A stretch of DNA of 64,000 bases from Reutealis trisperma (taxonomy: Eukaryota > Streptophyta > Magnoliopsida > Malpighiales > Euphorbiaceae), in the NCBI GenBank assembly GCA_947687605.1, contig CANTUT010000393.1:436501-500500 (forward strand), in the 5' to 3' direction. The notes under the pieces were generated by a model. That model had not been told where the DNA came from and did not search any database. It saw only the letters and a program-made list of their open reading frames with translations. Made by a program: the position numbers and the translations under genes. Positions 1 through 10,056 of this stretch are shown in pieces (position 1 is the first letter of the stretch; each line of letters starts with the position of its first letter).

Positions 1-822
1 TGACCCATAGATAAGCCAGATGGGCCCATAACTTTGCAGTTACATTTCCTCAAGTCTTAGCCCATTACTTTTAGGCTTTAGCCTGTAGAAGTCAAACGAC
101 ATGTAGTGTAAGGATCCGTCAATTGCTAACAAAACTACGTATCTTTATTTTATTTTAGTTTTTTTTTAAAGCTTATGTAATTATGATAAATAAAATGATC
201 ATTTAAAAGGAGAAAGAAAGAAAGAAATGATAACATAAGTTGAATAAATAAATTGTGATAAGAAATTACACATTTTCTATTTAATTATTTGCTTTAAGGA
301 AAAAGATTTAAATTAATATTTTTTTCTTTGATTTAGCATTATTAGAGTCATTCCTAAATATAAAATTTCGAGTTTGAGTTATAACCAAAGATAAATTTAC
401 TAAAAAAAGAAAAATAAAGGTTCTCTTTTATCTTAATGAGAGTACTAACTAAGCAAAGGATAAATTCTTGTGAAAACTTGTTTCCGAAGCTGGAAAGAAA
501 TTGTCACTATCAAAAGTAAAGAATATGATCAAAGAAAAATAATGTACTTATTCTCACTGTTCTTGCTGATACCCACAAATATTTTATTACTCTGCCTCGT
601 AAGATTGTCCTGATATATTGGACTTTCCTGTCCCATTACCTCATATGCGGTGAACAGCCAAAGGCAGAGCACTTAAATTACCAAAAACCAAAGCCCACAT
701 ATTTTCATAGTAGTATATTATCATATATTGCAATTACATTTTCCCTTATTTTTTCTTGAAATTTTCTGTCTTTAGCTTTGTTCTATTGCATAATTCTCAG
801 TCAATTCCTTGATTTCTTGCAG
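1..822. other. AT-rich upstream region of first DUF247 gene
   Basis: No gene is recognised here. The stretch is AT-rich with short GA-rich runs (around 210-228). A pyrimidine-rich tract ending in TTCTTGCAG at 822 looks like a 3' splice site, so transcription of the following DUF247 gene probably starts somewhere in this stretch. No convincing TATA box could be singled out; TATA-like strings occur near 710-730. Confidence 0.4.
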
Positions 823-914
823 AATGAAATGTTGTAGGACTTATGATGAGCTAAGGTTTTGGATAAGGCAACAATTAATAACTTCCAATTACATTGAAGA
901 TAATGTAATAAAGG
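823..914 (+). other. Possible 5' UTR exon of DUF247 gene 1
   Basis: The stretch is bounded by TTCTTGCAG on the left and AAG/GTAATG on the right. A second acceptor, TTCCACTAG, ends at 993 just before the coding ATG at 1000. This fits a non-coding leader exon followed by an intron of about 80 nt. It is inferred from splice consensus only; a cDNA would settle it. Confidence 0.35.
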
Positions 915-999
915 TAATGCTTCCCATCATTATTTTCAAGAGAATAATGTTAAGCATATTTATTTATAAATTTGAATTTTTTTTTTTCCACTAGTTTTG

Positions 1000-2295
1000 A
1001 TGGAAGAGGGTAGGATAACGCATCATGACAAAGCCTCCTGTTCATCAGGAGAAAATAGTCACCTTATTAATGTTGATTCATTGGCATCTTCCATTCAAGA
1101 AATGATGTTTCAAAATTTAACAATGTCTGATAAATGTTGCATCTTCAAAATTCCCCACATACTTCAAAGGCACAATGAAAAGGCATATCGTCCTAATGCA
1201 TTCTCAATAGGGCCATGGCACCATAACAAATCAAATCTAAAAGCTACAGAGAAAGTTAAGCTCAAATACCTTGATGGTCTCCTCAGCAAATCACCCTGCC
1301 GCGAATCAATGCTAAAAGAATTCATCAAAGCCATATGGGAAATTGAAGAAGAAGCTCGTGTTTGCTTTGCTGGATCTGTCAATTTCAGTCGAGAAGAACT
1401 AGTCAAGATTTTAGTCCTCGATGGTTGCTTCATAATCGAATTGTTTCGAAAAGATGACAATGAAAAACTTAGAGATGATGATGACCCAATCTTTAGTATG
1501 TCATGTATGCTTCAATTCCTTTACCATGATTTAATCTTGCTAGAAAACCAAATACCTTGGTTTGTTCTTGAAAAATTGTTTAACATGACTAAAGAACCTG
1601 GAAGCAAACCCCTTTCTCAATTAACCCTTAAATTTTTTCACAACATTTTTTCATTTACACCACCACCACTAGTCCAACCATTTCAAGAACAAAAACACAT
1701 TCTTGATTTATTAAGAAATTGGTTAGTTTCCTCCTCTGGAAAACCAGAGGATGGCAATCTTGGATGGGAACCAATTCCTTCTGCAACAAATCTTGTAGAC
1801 GCTGGAATTAAATTCAAGAAAGGAGAAGCAAGAAGCATTTTAGACATAAAATTCAGTAATGGGGTATTAGAAATTCCATCATTATTAATCCAAGAAACAA
1901 CAGAGGTCATAATCAGAAACCTTATTAGCTATGAACAATGTTGTCCTAAATGCTCTGCAAGAATTACTTCTTATGCTATACTTCTTGATAATCTCATTAA
2001 CACAGCTAAGGACATGGACATACTTACTGATAATGGGATTATTGATAATTGGTTAAATCCAGAGGATGCAACCCAATTCTTTAATCAGCTTTACCATGAT
2101 GCTTATGTCAAGAAATATTATTACTTGGATCTTTGTCAGGAAGTGAATGACTATTGCCGTAAAAGGTGGCCTAGATGGCGTGCTATGCTTATGAGAAATT
2201 ATTTTGGGACCCCATGGGTTATTGCTTCTCAAATTGTTGCTGCTACTTTCTTGATTCTTAGTGTTTTGCAGACTTTGTTTACTATAATTAAGTAG
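1000..2295 (+). CDS. DUF247 / UPF0481 family protein, copy 1
   Basis: Intronless 431-residue protein of the plant DUF247 (UPF0481) family. Diagnostic features seen: an N-terminal CCIFKIP-h-L motif (about residue 46), YRPNAFSIGPWHH near residue 65, a VLDGCFIIELF motif (around 145), DPIFSMSCMLQFLYHDLILLENQIPW (around 165-190), a mid-domain HILDLLRNWLV, a LISYEQCC segment near 310, and one C-terminal hydrophobic helix (PWVIASQIVAATFLILSVLQ) that should anchor it in a membrane. The start is the ATG at 1000, because it aligns with the start of the paralogue at 4544; an upstream in-frame TTG is not needed. Function is unknown for most family members; in grasses some DUF247 genes act in self-incompatibility, which cannot be assumed here. 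A tandem paralogue lies 2.2 kb downstream with a broken copy between them. Confidence 0.92.
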   Translation: MEEGRITHHDKASCSSGENSHLINVDSLASSIQEMMFQNLTMSDKCCIFKIPHILQRHNEKAYRPNAFSIGPWHHNKSNLKATEKVKLKYLDGLLSKSPCRESMLKEFIKAIWEIEEEARVCFAGSVNFSREELVKILVLDGCFIIELFRKDDNEKLRDDDDPIFSMSCMLQFLYHDLILLENQIPWFVLEKLFNMTKEPGSKPLSQLTLKFFHNIFSFTPPPLVQPFQEQKHILDLLRNWLVSSSGKPEDGNLGWEPIPSATNLVDAGIKFKKGEARSILDIKFSNGVLEIPSLLIQETTEVIIRNLISYEQCCPKCSARITSYAILLDNLINTAKDMDILTDNGIIDNWLNPEDATQFFNQLYHDAYVKKYYYLDLCQEVNDYCRKRWPRWRAMLMRNYFGTPWVIASQIVAATFLILSVLQTLFTIIK

Positions 2296-2367
2296 GATTT
2301 TAATTCCCTCTTCTTTTCTTTTGCTTGTTATAGCACTGATGGAGAAATATATAAAGAACAAAAGGAG

Positions 2368-2401
<34 letters not shown>

Positions 2402-2511
2402 TTACTGTTTTGCAGACTTTGTTTGCTATAATTAATTACGATTTTAATTCCCTCTTCTTTTCTTTTGCTTGTTATAGCACTGATGGAGAAATATATAAAG
2501 AACCAAAGGAG

Positions 2512-2570
<59 letters not shown>
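2259..2570 (+). repeat. Tandem duplication of gene 3' end with (TA)n expansions
   Basis: A unit of about 140 bp covering the last codons of DUF247 copy 1 (TTTTGCAGACTTTGTTT), its stop region and 3' UTR, ending in a (TA)n run (about 2370-2397), is repeated from about 2400 and ends in a longer (TA)n run (about 2516-2570). The two copies differ at few positions: the stop-proximal AAGTAGGATT of copy 1 is AATTACGATT in copy 2. The second copy is not coding in context. Confidence 0.85.
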
Positions 2571-2573
<3 letters not shown>

Positions 2574-3127
2574 AACTAGCAACATCACATGTTTGGAGAT
2601 GACTGTAAAACCATTAAAAAAAATGATAAATAATCAAATTGTTTATTATAGTTATTCTTAAAAAAAAGTTTTAGCTATTGTGAGTAACAAATTAATCAAA
2701 TCCACTATGCCTTCCGGGAAGAAAAATGAATTGAAATTTTGTAATCTCCTCATATTTTATATTGTTAGTACCGATTTAAAATTTATTTGAAATAATATAG
2801 ATGCAACGAAAAAATAATAGAAAATAGAGAAGAAATAAATTTATGTGGTTCAGCGAGAATAACATTCAACCTTTGAACCTAAATATATTCAATGTGACTC
2901 TCAAATTCTCTAACTTGTGCTATTAGAATATCTTGTTCCAAAAAAATAATAATAACCCACATTATTATTATTGGTTATAACAACCCATATATATATATAT
3001 ATATATAGCGTGTTAGAGTAGGGCACCTTCCCAAATCTAAGAAGGAAAAGTAAGTTAGCTTAACCAATTAAATTAGAGACTTGTTGGATACTTGGATTTA
3101 TTTGAAGACAGTAGATATATCAACATC
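2571..3127. other. Intergenic, probable transposon debris
   Basis: No gene is seen. Around 2800-2900 is a stretch (TTTATGTGGTTCAGCGAGAA) that resembles the TTTACGTGGTTCGGC-type motif of many plant repetitive elements, and a (TA)n run sits at about 2990-3007. No element boundaries could be defined. Confidence 0.35.
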
Positions 3128-4170
3128 ACCAACAGAGTGTATTTTCAAAATCTCAGAAATCCCTCGTAGAGGAAAATCCTACACCCCAATTGCATTCTCA
3201 ATTGGGCTATGGAACTAGGACAAAATTCCAACCCTACAAGCAAATGACATATTTAAAGTATTGTATATGCGAGACCTGTTCAAAAAGTTGGAAGAATGGG
3301 ACGAAAAGTTAACTAAAATTGAAATGGAGTTTCTATATTCTTATGGTGAATCCAAGGCACCGAAGAAGTTGAAGTTTATGATGGCACTTGACAGTTGCTT
3401 CGTCACTGATAAATATCTTAGGAGTGGTAATGATCCTATTTTTTCTTATATGCTTCCATTTCTATACCATGACTTTTTACTATTAGAAAACCAAATACCT
3501 TGGTTTCTACTTCAAATTTTGTATGATCACACTTCTGCCGTCAGCACCGGAGAAAAGTCTCTTGTTAAGAATGTTACTGAACTTCTATGATGAATTTTTA
3601 TTAAATTTTTAATATAGATATGGAAGAACTAATTTTAAAAATTTTTAAGATTAATCCAACCTTAAAAGTTTTTTAGGTTGATTCTCTCAAATTCATATTA
3701 AAAATTTAATATGGTATCAGAGCAAATTGATCATATTTAACTAATTATTTTATTGGTTAATTCAATTCTAATTATTTAAAATGAGTGTTAAGAGTATTTC
3801 ACATCTATTAAATATAAAAATATTAAATAATTAATATAAAAATCAACTAGTTTTTAAAGTTAATTTTTCCGTATCTTTAGCATGATATTGAATCCCTAAA
3901 GATGATGTACCAAATCAAGAACCCAAGCAAGACCCCAAACCCAAGCATATACCTGACTTGTTAAGGTCATTTTTGGTTTCCCCACTTCATCAAGAAGAAG
4001 AAGAAATGATACCTAATGTGTCATTCAGTATTGGAATAAGTTTACCTAAGAATTTTTCTATATCCCATCTTTTGTTCTATTCAGACTCTGCTCAAAGAAA
4101 AGAATGTGAAATCGTCCTATTTAAAGATAAAGATATCCAGACCTACACAGAGAGATGGAGAATAAAGTAA
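3128..4170 (+). pseudogene. Broken DUF247 copy between the two intact genes
   Basis: From about 3134 the translation gives a DUF247 N-terminal motif (ECIFKISEIPRRGKSYTPIAFSIGLWN) running into a TAG. After a frame change, 3261-3590 encodes a central part with FMMALDSCFV and DPIFSYMLPFLYHDFLLLENQIPWF, closing with TGA. A third block at about 3910-4170 contains KHIPDLLRSFLVSP, the expected next family motif, then loses similarity. Roughly 300 bp between blocks two and three is foreign and contains TGGTATCAGAGC, a retrotransposon primer-binding motif. The C-terminal half, including the membrane helix, is missing. Stops, frame shifts and the insertion make it a pseudogene. It is a third tandem paralogue, not an extra exon of a neighbour. 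Confidence 0.8.
3590..3890. mobile_element. LTR-retrotransposon remnant inside the DUF247 pseudogene
   Basis: TGGTATCAGAGC at about 3712-3723 matches the plant initiator-tRNA-Met primer-binding site that directly follows a 5' LTR. The AT-rich sequence before it would be the LTR end. No coding sequence, second LTR or target duplication could be located, so only a fragment is claimed. Confidence 0.5.
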
Positions 4171-4248
4171 AACCCTAAAATTCAAGCAACCTGTTAACTT
4201 CTGTTCTGGGTAAAGAACCTGTTATTTGTAAATCCATGATAGAACTAG

Positions 4249-4256
4249 CATATAAA
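4249..4256 (+). promoter_or_regulatory. Candidate TATA box of DUF247 gene 2
   Basis: CATATAAACA lies upstream of a leader that runs into a consensus 5' splice site (CTG/GTAAGT at about 4381) and an acceptor-like TTTTTATGAATAG ending near 4519, suggesting a 5' UTR intron of about 140 nt. In the spliced leader, an ATG at about 4359 would open a uORF of about ten codons. Confidence 0.4.
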
Positions 4257-4543
4257 CACACACACACACAAACCGGTACGTACATACATGTACACTATCT
4301 AATTTTCAGCTCCTTCCCTTTAGTAATCTTTCGCATTCTCCCCACTTCACATAGCTGGACATGACACTTGATCTATACCTGGTAAGTTATTTTTGCTCTG
4401 AATTAGCATTAATATTAATTAAATGAATTTTGCTCTGCAATCTGCATGTATATATTATTAAGTTTTTAACTAGCTAGCTAGTTATCTTATTTACTTTTTC
4501 TTCTCTTTTTATGAATAGAATTGTGCATAATAAAGAGATTATC

Positions 4544-5824
4544 ATGGCAGAGGGTGAAAGCAGAGACAGTGTGGCAATAGATATAGAAGCATTAGCATCT
4601 TCTATAGAAAATAAAATCTCTGATAATTTATACCTGCCACGAACATGTTGCATTTTCGAAACACCTAAAATACTCAAAAGACATAGTGAAAAGGCTTACA
4701 CCCCTAACGCATTTTCCATTGGACCCATCCATCATCGCAGCCAAAAGCTGAAACCTACTGAAAAAATTAAGTTCAAATACTTGAAAGGCCTTATTTCTCG
4801 TGCCCAATCTTCTGAAGCAAGATTGAGAGATTTCATTAGAGAAATTAGTAAAATTGAGAATGAAGTTCGTGGGTATTACGGTGGAGTACGAGACTTCGGT
4901 ACATCAGATGAATTTGTGGAAATGTTAGTGATTGATGGTTGCTTCTTAGTTGAGCTATTTCGAAAAGATGAGAAAACAAATCTTAGAGACGAAGATGACC
5001 CAATTTTTATAATGTCTTGTATGCTTCAATATCTTTATCATGATTTGATTTTGCTAGAAAATCAAATACCTTGGATTGTGCTTGAATGTTTATATAATAT
5101 GACTAGAGACTACAATGATACCAAATCCTTGGTTCGACTGGCAATGGAATTCTTTGGTAATATGTTTTCCTCTGCTCCACTTCCCAAAGATGACAGTTTG
5201 ATGACGAGCTGCCAAATCAAGCACATTCTTGATTTATTAAGGAATTGGTTGATTGCCCCGATTTGCCAGGGAGGCATTGGTAATGATTCAGAATGGCAAA
5301 CATTTCCTTCTGCTACTGAAATTTTGGAGGCTGGAATAAAATTCAAGAAATTTGAAGAAGCTAAAAGCATTTTGGATATTAGATTTCAAAATGGTATTCT
5401 CGAAATCCCAAATTTACTAATTCAAGAAACAACAGAAACTATCTTTCGTAATCTCATTAGCTACGAGCAATGTTGCCCAGACTACCCACCTATAGTCACT
5501 TGTTATGCTATTGTTTTAGATAATCTGATTAACACTGCAAAGGATGTTCAAATACTCTGTAAAAAAGAAATTATAGATAGTTGGTTGAATCCAGAGGATG
5601 CAACCCAGTTCTTCAGTAAGCTTTACCTTGATGCTTATGTTAAAAAATTCTACTATTTGCGTCTCTGTTCAGAAGTGAATGAATACAGGAAAAAAACATT
5701 GCCGAGATTGCGAGCATCTTATATGCATAACTATGGGCAGCCATGGGCAATTGCTGCTCAGATTGTTGCTGCAATTGGTTTGATTCTTGCTTTCTTGCAG
5801 ACTTTGTATTCCATTATTAAATAG
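4544..5824 (+). CDS. DUF247 / UPF0481 family protein, copy 2
   Basis: Intronless 426-residue DUF247 protein, clearly a tandem paralogue of the gene at 1000-2295: the same motif order is seen (CCIFETPKIL, YTPNAFSIGPIHH, VIDGCFLVELFRKD, DPIFIMSCMLQYLYHDLILLENQIPW, HILDLLRNWL, SYEQCCPDYP, SWLNPEDATQFF) and the same C-terminal hydrophobic helix (PWAIAAQIVAAIGLILAFLQ). The ATG at 4544 (MAEGES) is preferred over an in-frame ATG at 4511, because 4511-4519 appears to lie in the tail of a leader intron and because copy 1 also starts with M-x-EG. The role is unknown; family members are predicted membrane-anchored with the bulk exposed on one side. No disruption is visible, so it should be functional. 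Confidence 0.92.
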   Translation: MAEGESRDSVAIDIEALASSIENKISDNLYLPRTCCIFETPKILKRHSEKAYTPNAFSIGPIHHRSQKLKPTEKIKFKYLKGLISRAQSSEARLRDFIREISKIENEVRGYYGGVRDFGTSDEFVEMLVIDGCFLVELFRKDEKTNLRDEDDPIFIMSCMLQYLYHDLILLENQIPWIVLECLYNMTRDYNDTKSLVRLAMEFFGNMFSSAPLPKDDSLMTSCQIKHILDLLRNWLIAPICQGGIGNDSEWQTFPSATEILEAGIKFKKFEEAKSILDIRFQNGILEIPNLLIQETTETIFRNLISYEQCCPDYPPIVTCYAIVLDNLINTAKDVQILCKKEIIDSWLNPEDATQFFSKLYLDAYVKKFYYLRLCSEVNEYRKKTLPRLRASYMHNYGQPWAIAAQIVAAIGLILAFLQTLYSIIK

Positions 5825-5921
5825 GACTTACTAATTTGGGTCTTTTAATTTCCATTTGTTGTAATAATTGTTATAAAATCAATTCTTTGTTTGTTCAAAG
5901 AATTTGTATATTATGAAATGA

Positions 5922-5927
5922 AATAAA
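5922..5927 (+). terminator. Poly(A) signal of DUF247 gene 2
   Basis: An AATAAA hexamer lies about 100 nt downstream of the stop codon of the second DUF247 gene, preceded by TTGTA-rich sequence, as expected for plant 3' ends. Confidence 0.55.
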
Positions 5928-8900
5928 GTTCAAGCCGAATTTCATTCTTGTTTTCCAAATTTTCGGCTCTCAACATTGTCTCAAATTGTTGCAGAGCCAT
6001 ATTATAAAGAGTTAATTATTTCTTACAAGTTACAACTTATCAATTATAAAGCCATTTATAATCTTTGCATTCATGAAGTTTTGGCATTTATTTGGTTAAG
6101 ACCCACCTTTTCTATCTAGAATTCATTAAATAAATAAAATTACATATACTTGAGAAGTTTGAGCTTTTCAATTTTATGGATAATATAAGTTCAGACTCAG
6201 TCCAACATTTTAGACCAATAATATTGGAGCAGAAACGTGTGAAATTGTACATTGATTAAATAAAAAAAATAATAAATAAAAAACTGATAATGTGACGTGG
6301 AAGTTATTCAAGAGATGTTTCTGACCCGTTTGGACAAACATCAATTTAAGCATAGAAAATACTAGTTCGAGTCAGCTGAAATTTTTTGATATTGCAAATA
6401 TTTGATTTAAAAAGAAACGAGCTAATGATTCAAAGTCATTAACTTTAAGACGTTATTTTTTGGCCCCTAAACGAGTAGTTTTTTCATTTATAATTTTTTT
6501 TTCATTTTTATCATAATTTTTATTATTAAACTTTGATTTAAGCATCATCTGTGGTATCAATTTTATTTTATTGTCCACCTTTATTTGGGATAGTTTTGTA
6601 ATTTTACTATTTTTAGCAGTTTTTGTGTTTAAGATTTCATACTCCTATTTAAACTTTTATTTTTGGTTTATTAGAGATATCAAATAATATACAAACACTT
6701 TAAAACTCTAATTTAGCTTTGCCTTTCTTGCTTACGGTGCATCATAATGAGATTGAGACCTTGTTTGTTTTCAAAGATTTCAGTGATAAATTTCATAAAA
6801 TCCATGAATTATAGTTCAGTCTTTTGTTTGGTTTAAAAAATTAAGCTATATTTAATAGATTTGTTAAAATATATCATGCTCCAAAACTTTAAAAAAATGA
6901 AGGATTTAAAGTTCCACATTGACTATAAATTTTTATTTCATAAATTTTGTTCAAATCCATAAATTTAAAATTCATCATACCAAATAAAGTCTGGGAATGT
7001 ACAATAACAAATCAAAACAGCCCTGACTATTTTCAATATTTTATATTGAAAATGAGCTTAATGTATTTGAAATTCAATTATTATTCATAAAAATCTATCA
7101 TAATTTAAAGAAATTCCAGCATTATTAAATCAAAATTCAAATATATTCCCTTTGACTAAATTAGACAAAGTAATTAAATATAATAAGATATATATGATGG
7201 CAAAGCCACAAAAGCTAATTAATTGTGCATAACAAAAATGACACCACTTAATAATTTTTATAACAAAATAAACTTTGCATGGTTAACAAAGTATATTATC
7301 ACACCGCTTCTTCTGAATTAATTTAATTAGTTCCTTAGGGTTTTGGAATATACAATTAATATTAATAATTAGAGGCTTAATCCAATGTTAAGAAAGCAAT
7401 GACGCACCATGCTTAATTTTTATTTATTTATTTTTTTTTTGGCTTAGAAGTTGATCTTTCATCAATAATTTTCATATTTAATATATTGCTCTTTCCATGC
7501 ATTATGTTCCACATTTTAATTTTTTCAAATTATTAATTACCAATTAGATTTTCATTTCAGTCAAAATTCATATATATAATTAATTAACTAAATATTCTCT
7601 TGTATAGAACATGCTGTCTTATGCCTAATAAACTACTGTTATTTGCTATTATTATATTTGCTAAACCCTAAGACTAACAGAAATTAAATAATCAGCATGC
7701 CCATTTTGCCTACACTGCAATATAACTTAGAAAATTTAAGAAAGATCGAATTTGAGACTTCTACATATCAACATAGCATATAGCATGCATTTACAATTTA
7801 TTTGAATAAAAGAAAAATGGGACTAATAACTAAAAGAAAAAAAATCATGTTTTAATTTCTCTTTGAATGTGTGAAATTAATTAATTAAAGAGTACTCTTA
7901 AATTTAAGTTTCTTGATTTATAATATTGAACATAATTTTCTTTATTACGTTATTGTGTTATGTACCTAAAAGCACCTAAATTTTATAAAAAAATTAAAAA
8001 AAAAAAAGCAATTTATCACATGATTGAAGTGAAGTGTGATCTAATAATTTAAATAAATAATCTACATAATAATTTTAGAATACGTTTGTATGTATTAATT
8101 TGAATTTAAAGTTTAGATTTCAAATTTCATATAGATTTGAAATCTATAAATTTATAAATCTCTTATTCGCAAGGTTAAAGAATTTAAAATTTTGAATTTT
8201 AACTTAAAAAGAGAGAGAGAGAGAAAGAGATTTAAGGTTAAAAATAGAGATATTATATTTGAAAAAATTAGATAAAAACGGGGAAATGTTTAGATAAATT
8301 AGATTCACCACTTTATATCATGAACTAATTATATTATATGTCGACAGTTTAATTACAATATACACTTTATAATTTAAATTGTTAATTATTATATTTACCT
8401 TATGAATAATTGTTATTTAAAATGAAAAAATACGATTGAATGGTTTATAATATGACATAATAAATTATATTCACCTAAAATTTTTTTTTGATAAAAATAA
8501 GTATTTAAAATATTAAATATTTGAACTATTAGATTTAAGTAGATATTTAATGATTCAAATAAAAAATTTGCCTAAATTTTAAATTTAAAATTAAAATCCT
8601 TATTATCCAGATAACTTTAGAAAGTCAAAAATATGCAAATTAAAGGGGCGAGGATTGATGGACGAGGAAACTTCGACGGCCGTGAAATTTCTTCTAGTAC
8701 GTTAAGGTCGGTTTGGAATCCAAAAATTTCCAAAATGTCAAAAGCCTTATAAAAATCAAAAGGTCATTTCTTTGTTGATTCCTAATATATATATATATAT
8801 AATAATTATTTTTCTTTAAATGAAGAATACGCCAAACAAATTAATTAATTAATTAATTAATTAAAATTCAAAACACCCTTTTCCATGACGTAATAAAAGT

Positions 8901-9028
8901 TGTCAGTCTTCAATTCCATCCTTATTTACGAACTTACCTTGCTCCTTCACGAGCGAATGAGTACGAAGAATTAATAGGCATTAGTTGGTCAAGCCCACGC
9001 ACACACGCGGCTTCGCCCATGCAACTTC
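5928..9028. other. Intergenic region, AT-rich, no gene
   Basis: No coding gene is recognised in these 3.1 kb. A MITE-like segment lies at about 6755-6992, a GA-repeat at about 8208-8230, (TA)n at 8787-8804 and a (TTAA)n run at about 8840-8865. The last 150 bp before the calmodulin-like gene are less AT-rich and include ACGT-core sequences (TGACGTAA near 8886), plausible promoter elements. Confidence 0.45.
6755..6992. mobile_element. Possible MITE
   Basis: The segment begins GACCTTGTTTGTTTTCAAAG and ends CATACCAAATAAAGTCTGG, whose reverse complement gives a similar AGACTTTATTTGG end. Its interior is AT-rich and partly self-complementary. These are the typical 'TTGTTTGG...CCAAACAA' ends of short plant inverted-repeat elements. 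The target duplication was not resolved. Confidence 0.35.
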
Positions 9029-9040
9029 TATATATAAATA
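9029..9040 (+). promoter_or_regulatory. TATA box of the calmodulin-like gene
   Basis: TATATATAAATA lies 80-92 bp upstream of the ATG at 9121, giving a predicted leader of about 60 nt. It stands in a locally less AT-rich stretch, which makes it a credible core promoter. Confidence 0.6.
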
Positions 9041-9120
9041 TTCATATGCACATAAAAGGAATTAATCCGACTCTTCTGCAAAGCAAAAACTCTTCATTTT
9101 TCTATTGGGTTTGATTGTTA

Positions 9121-9543
9121 ATGATGAAATATGAGGAATATGAACGTGTTTTTAGCCACTTTGATGAGAATGGAGATGGGAAGATATCGCCGCAAGAGTT
9201 GCAGCAATGCGTAAGTGCAATAGGTGGAGAGTTGTCTCTGGCGGACGCAGTGAGAGCTGTTAATTATTCGGATTCCGACGGAGATGGGTTGTTGGATTTT
9301 GAGGATTTTTTTAGGTTTGTCGAAGGAGGTGAAGAAGAAGAGAAAGTGAATGATTTGAAAGAAGCATTTAAGATGTATGAAATGGAGCAAAGTGGATGTA
9401 TTACTCCTAAAAGTTTAAAGAGAATGCTTAGTAGATTAGATCAATCAAGTAGTATTGAAGAATGCAAGATTATGATTGCTCAGTTTGATCTTAATGGTGA
9501 TGGAGTACTTAATTTTGATGAGTTTAAGGCCATGATGTTATGA
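9121..9543 (+). CDS. CML40: Calmodulin-like EF-hand protein, CML40-like
   Basis: Intronless 140-residue calcium-sensor protein. Four EF-hand positions are visible. Loop 1 (residues 15-26) is canonical: D-x-N-x-D-G-x-I...E. Loop 2 (51-62) is D-S-D-G-D-G with Asp at the last position. Loop 3 (about 87-98) has lost its Asp ligands (EMEQSGCITPKS) and should not bind Ca2+. Loop 4 (123-134) is canonical: D-L-N-G-D-G...E. The size and lack of introns fit the plant CML37/38/39/40 group, often wound- or stress-induced small calcium sensors of cytosol and nucleus. The CML40 label rests mainly on position next to the LYK2-like and epimerase genes, as recalled for Arabidopsis. The start is the ATG at 9121; a second ATG follows at once. 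A TATA box and short leader precede it. Confidence 0.9.
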   Translation: MMKYEEYERVFSHFDENGDGKISPQELQQCVSAIGGELSLADAVRAVNYSDSDGDGLLDFEDFFRFVEGGEEEEKVNDLKEAFKMYEMEQSGCITPKSLKRMLSRLDQSSSIEECKIMIAQFDLNGDGVLNFDEFKAMML

Positions 9544-9940
9544 CATATAGATACAGTGTCTCTGCTAGATATCATGTATTGGTTGATTTTTTTGCACATA
9601 TATAAGATTATTTATTCATGTTTTAGATAGTTTGAATAATCATTGTCTTTCAGACATGATATTTCACTTCTTTACTTGTCCACCTTATTAATTCAATTAA
9701 TTTGTTTCTTCATATAAAGTTTTGTTTGCTTTGTTTTACATTCTTTCCCCGTGTTTTCCTTGCTCGTAATAAGAGAAGAAGAAAAACCACCCGAGGTGGT
9801 CGGACCATGTGAATTGAGATCAAAGATCGGTAGTTACTGTGTGTCTGTAGAAAGAAATTCTTATCTCCTGATAGTACTCAAATGATCGGTGGCTATTGGG
9901 ATGTCTTAATCGAGATATCAATGATTAGCAGCTTAAGTTA
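9544..9940. other. 3' flank of the calmodulin-like gene
   Basis: No gene. The first 150-200 bp are T-rich and probably 3' UTR; no clear AATAAA was found. A CCACCCGAGGTGGTCGG hairpin-like string lies near 9788, with no further structure recognised. Confidence 0.35.
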
Positions 9941-10056
9941 AATAGAGCCATAATTTTTTTTATTTTTTTTTTTTAGCAAGAGAGGAGAGAATCGAACTTA
10001 AGCGATATATGTACTTGCCATTAGGCTATACCTTGATATGCAATAGAGCCATAATT
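9941..10056 (-). mobile_element. Very short tRNA-like SINE/retroposon with 15-bp TSD
   Basis: A perfect 15-bp duplication, AATAGAGCCATAATT, lies at 9941-9955 and 10042-10056. Between them are 86 bp that, on the minus strand, read GCATATCAAGGTATAGCCTAATGG (A box-like TAGCCTAATGG), then AGTTCGATTCTC (B box-like), then CTTGCT and an A-rich tail ending exactly at the duplication. Internal Pol III promoter, poly(A) tail and long TSD are the marks of LINE-mobilised SINEs. The body is only about 66 bp, shorter than typical plant SINEs. Confidence 0.8.

Noticed and set aside
1164..1460. Antisense ORFs overlapping the DUF247, CML, LYK2-like and cuproprotein genes
   Set aside because: They lie in shadow frames of well-supported coding sequences and carry no motifs of their own.
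2410..2661. Small ORF downstream of DUF247 gene 1
   Set aside because: It is the duplicated gene end read through a (TA)n microsatellite, not an independent gene.
2796..2900. LTR element near TTTATGTGGTTCAGCG
   Set aside because: The motif is reminiscent of plant repeats but no ends, partner or TSD could be found.
6363..6380. B-box-like AGTTCGAGTC (possible second SINE)
   Set aside because: No A box at proper distance, no A-tail and no target duplication.
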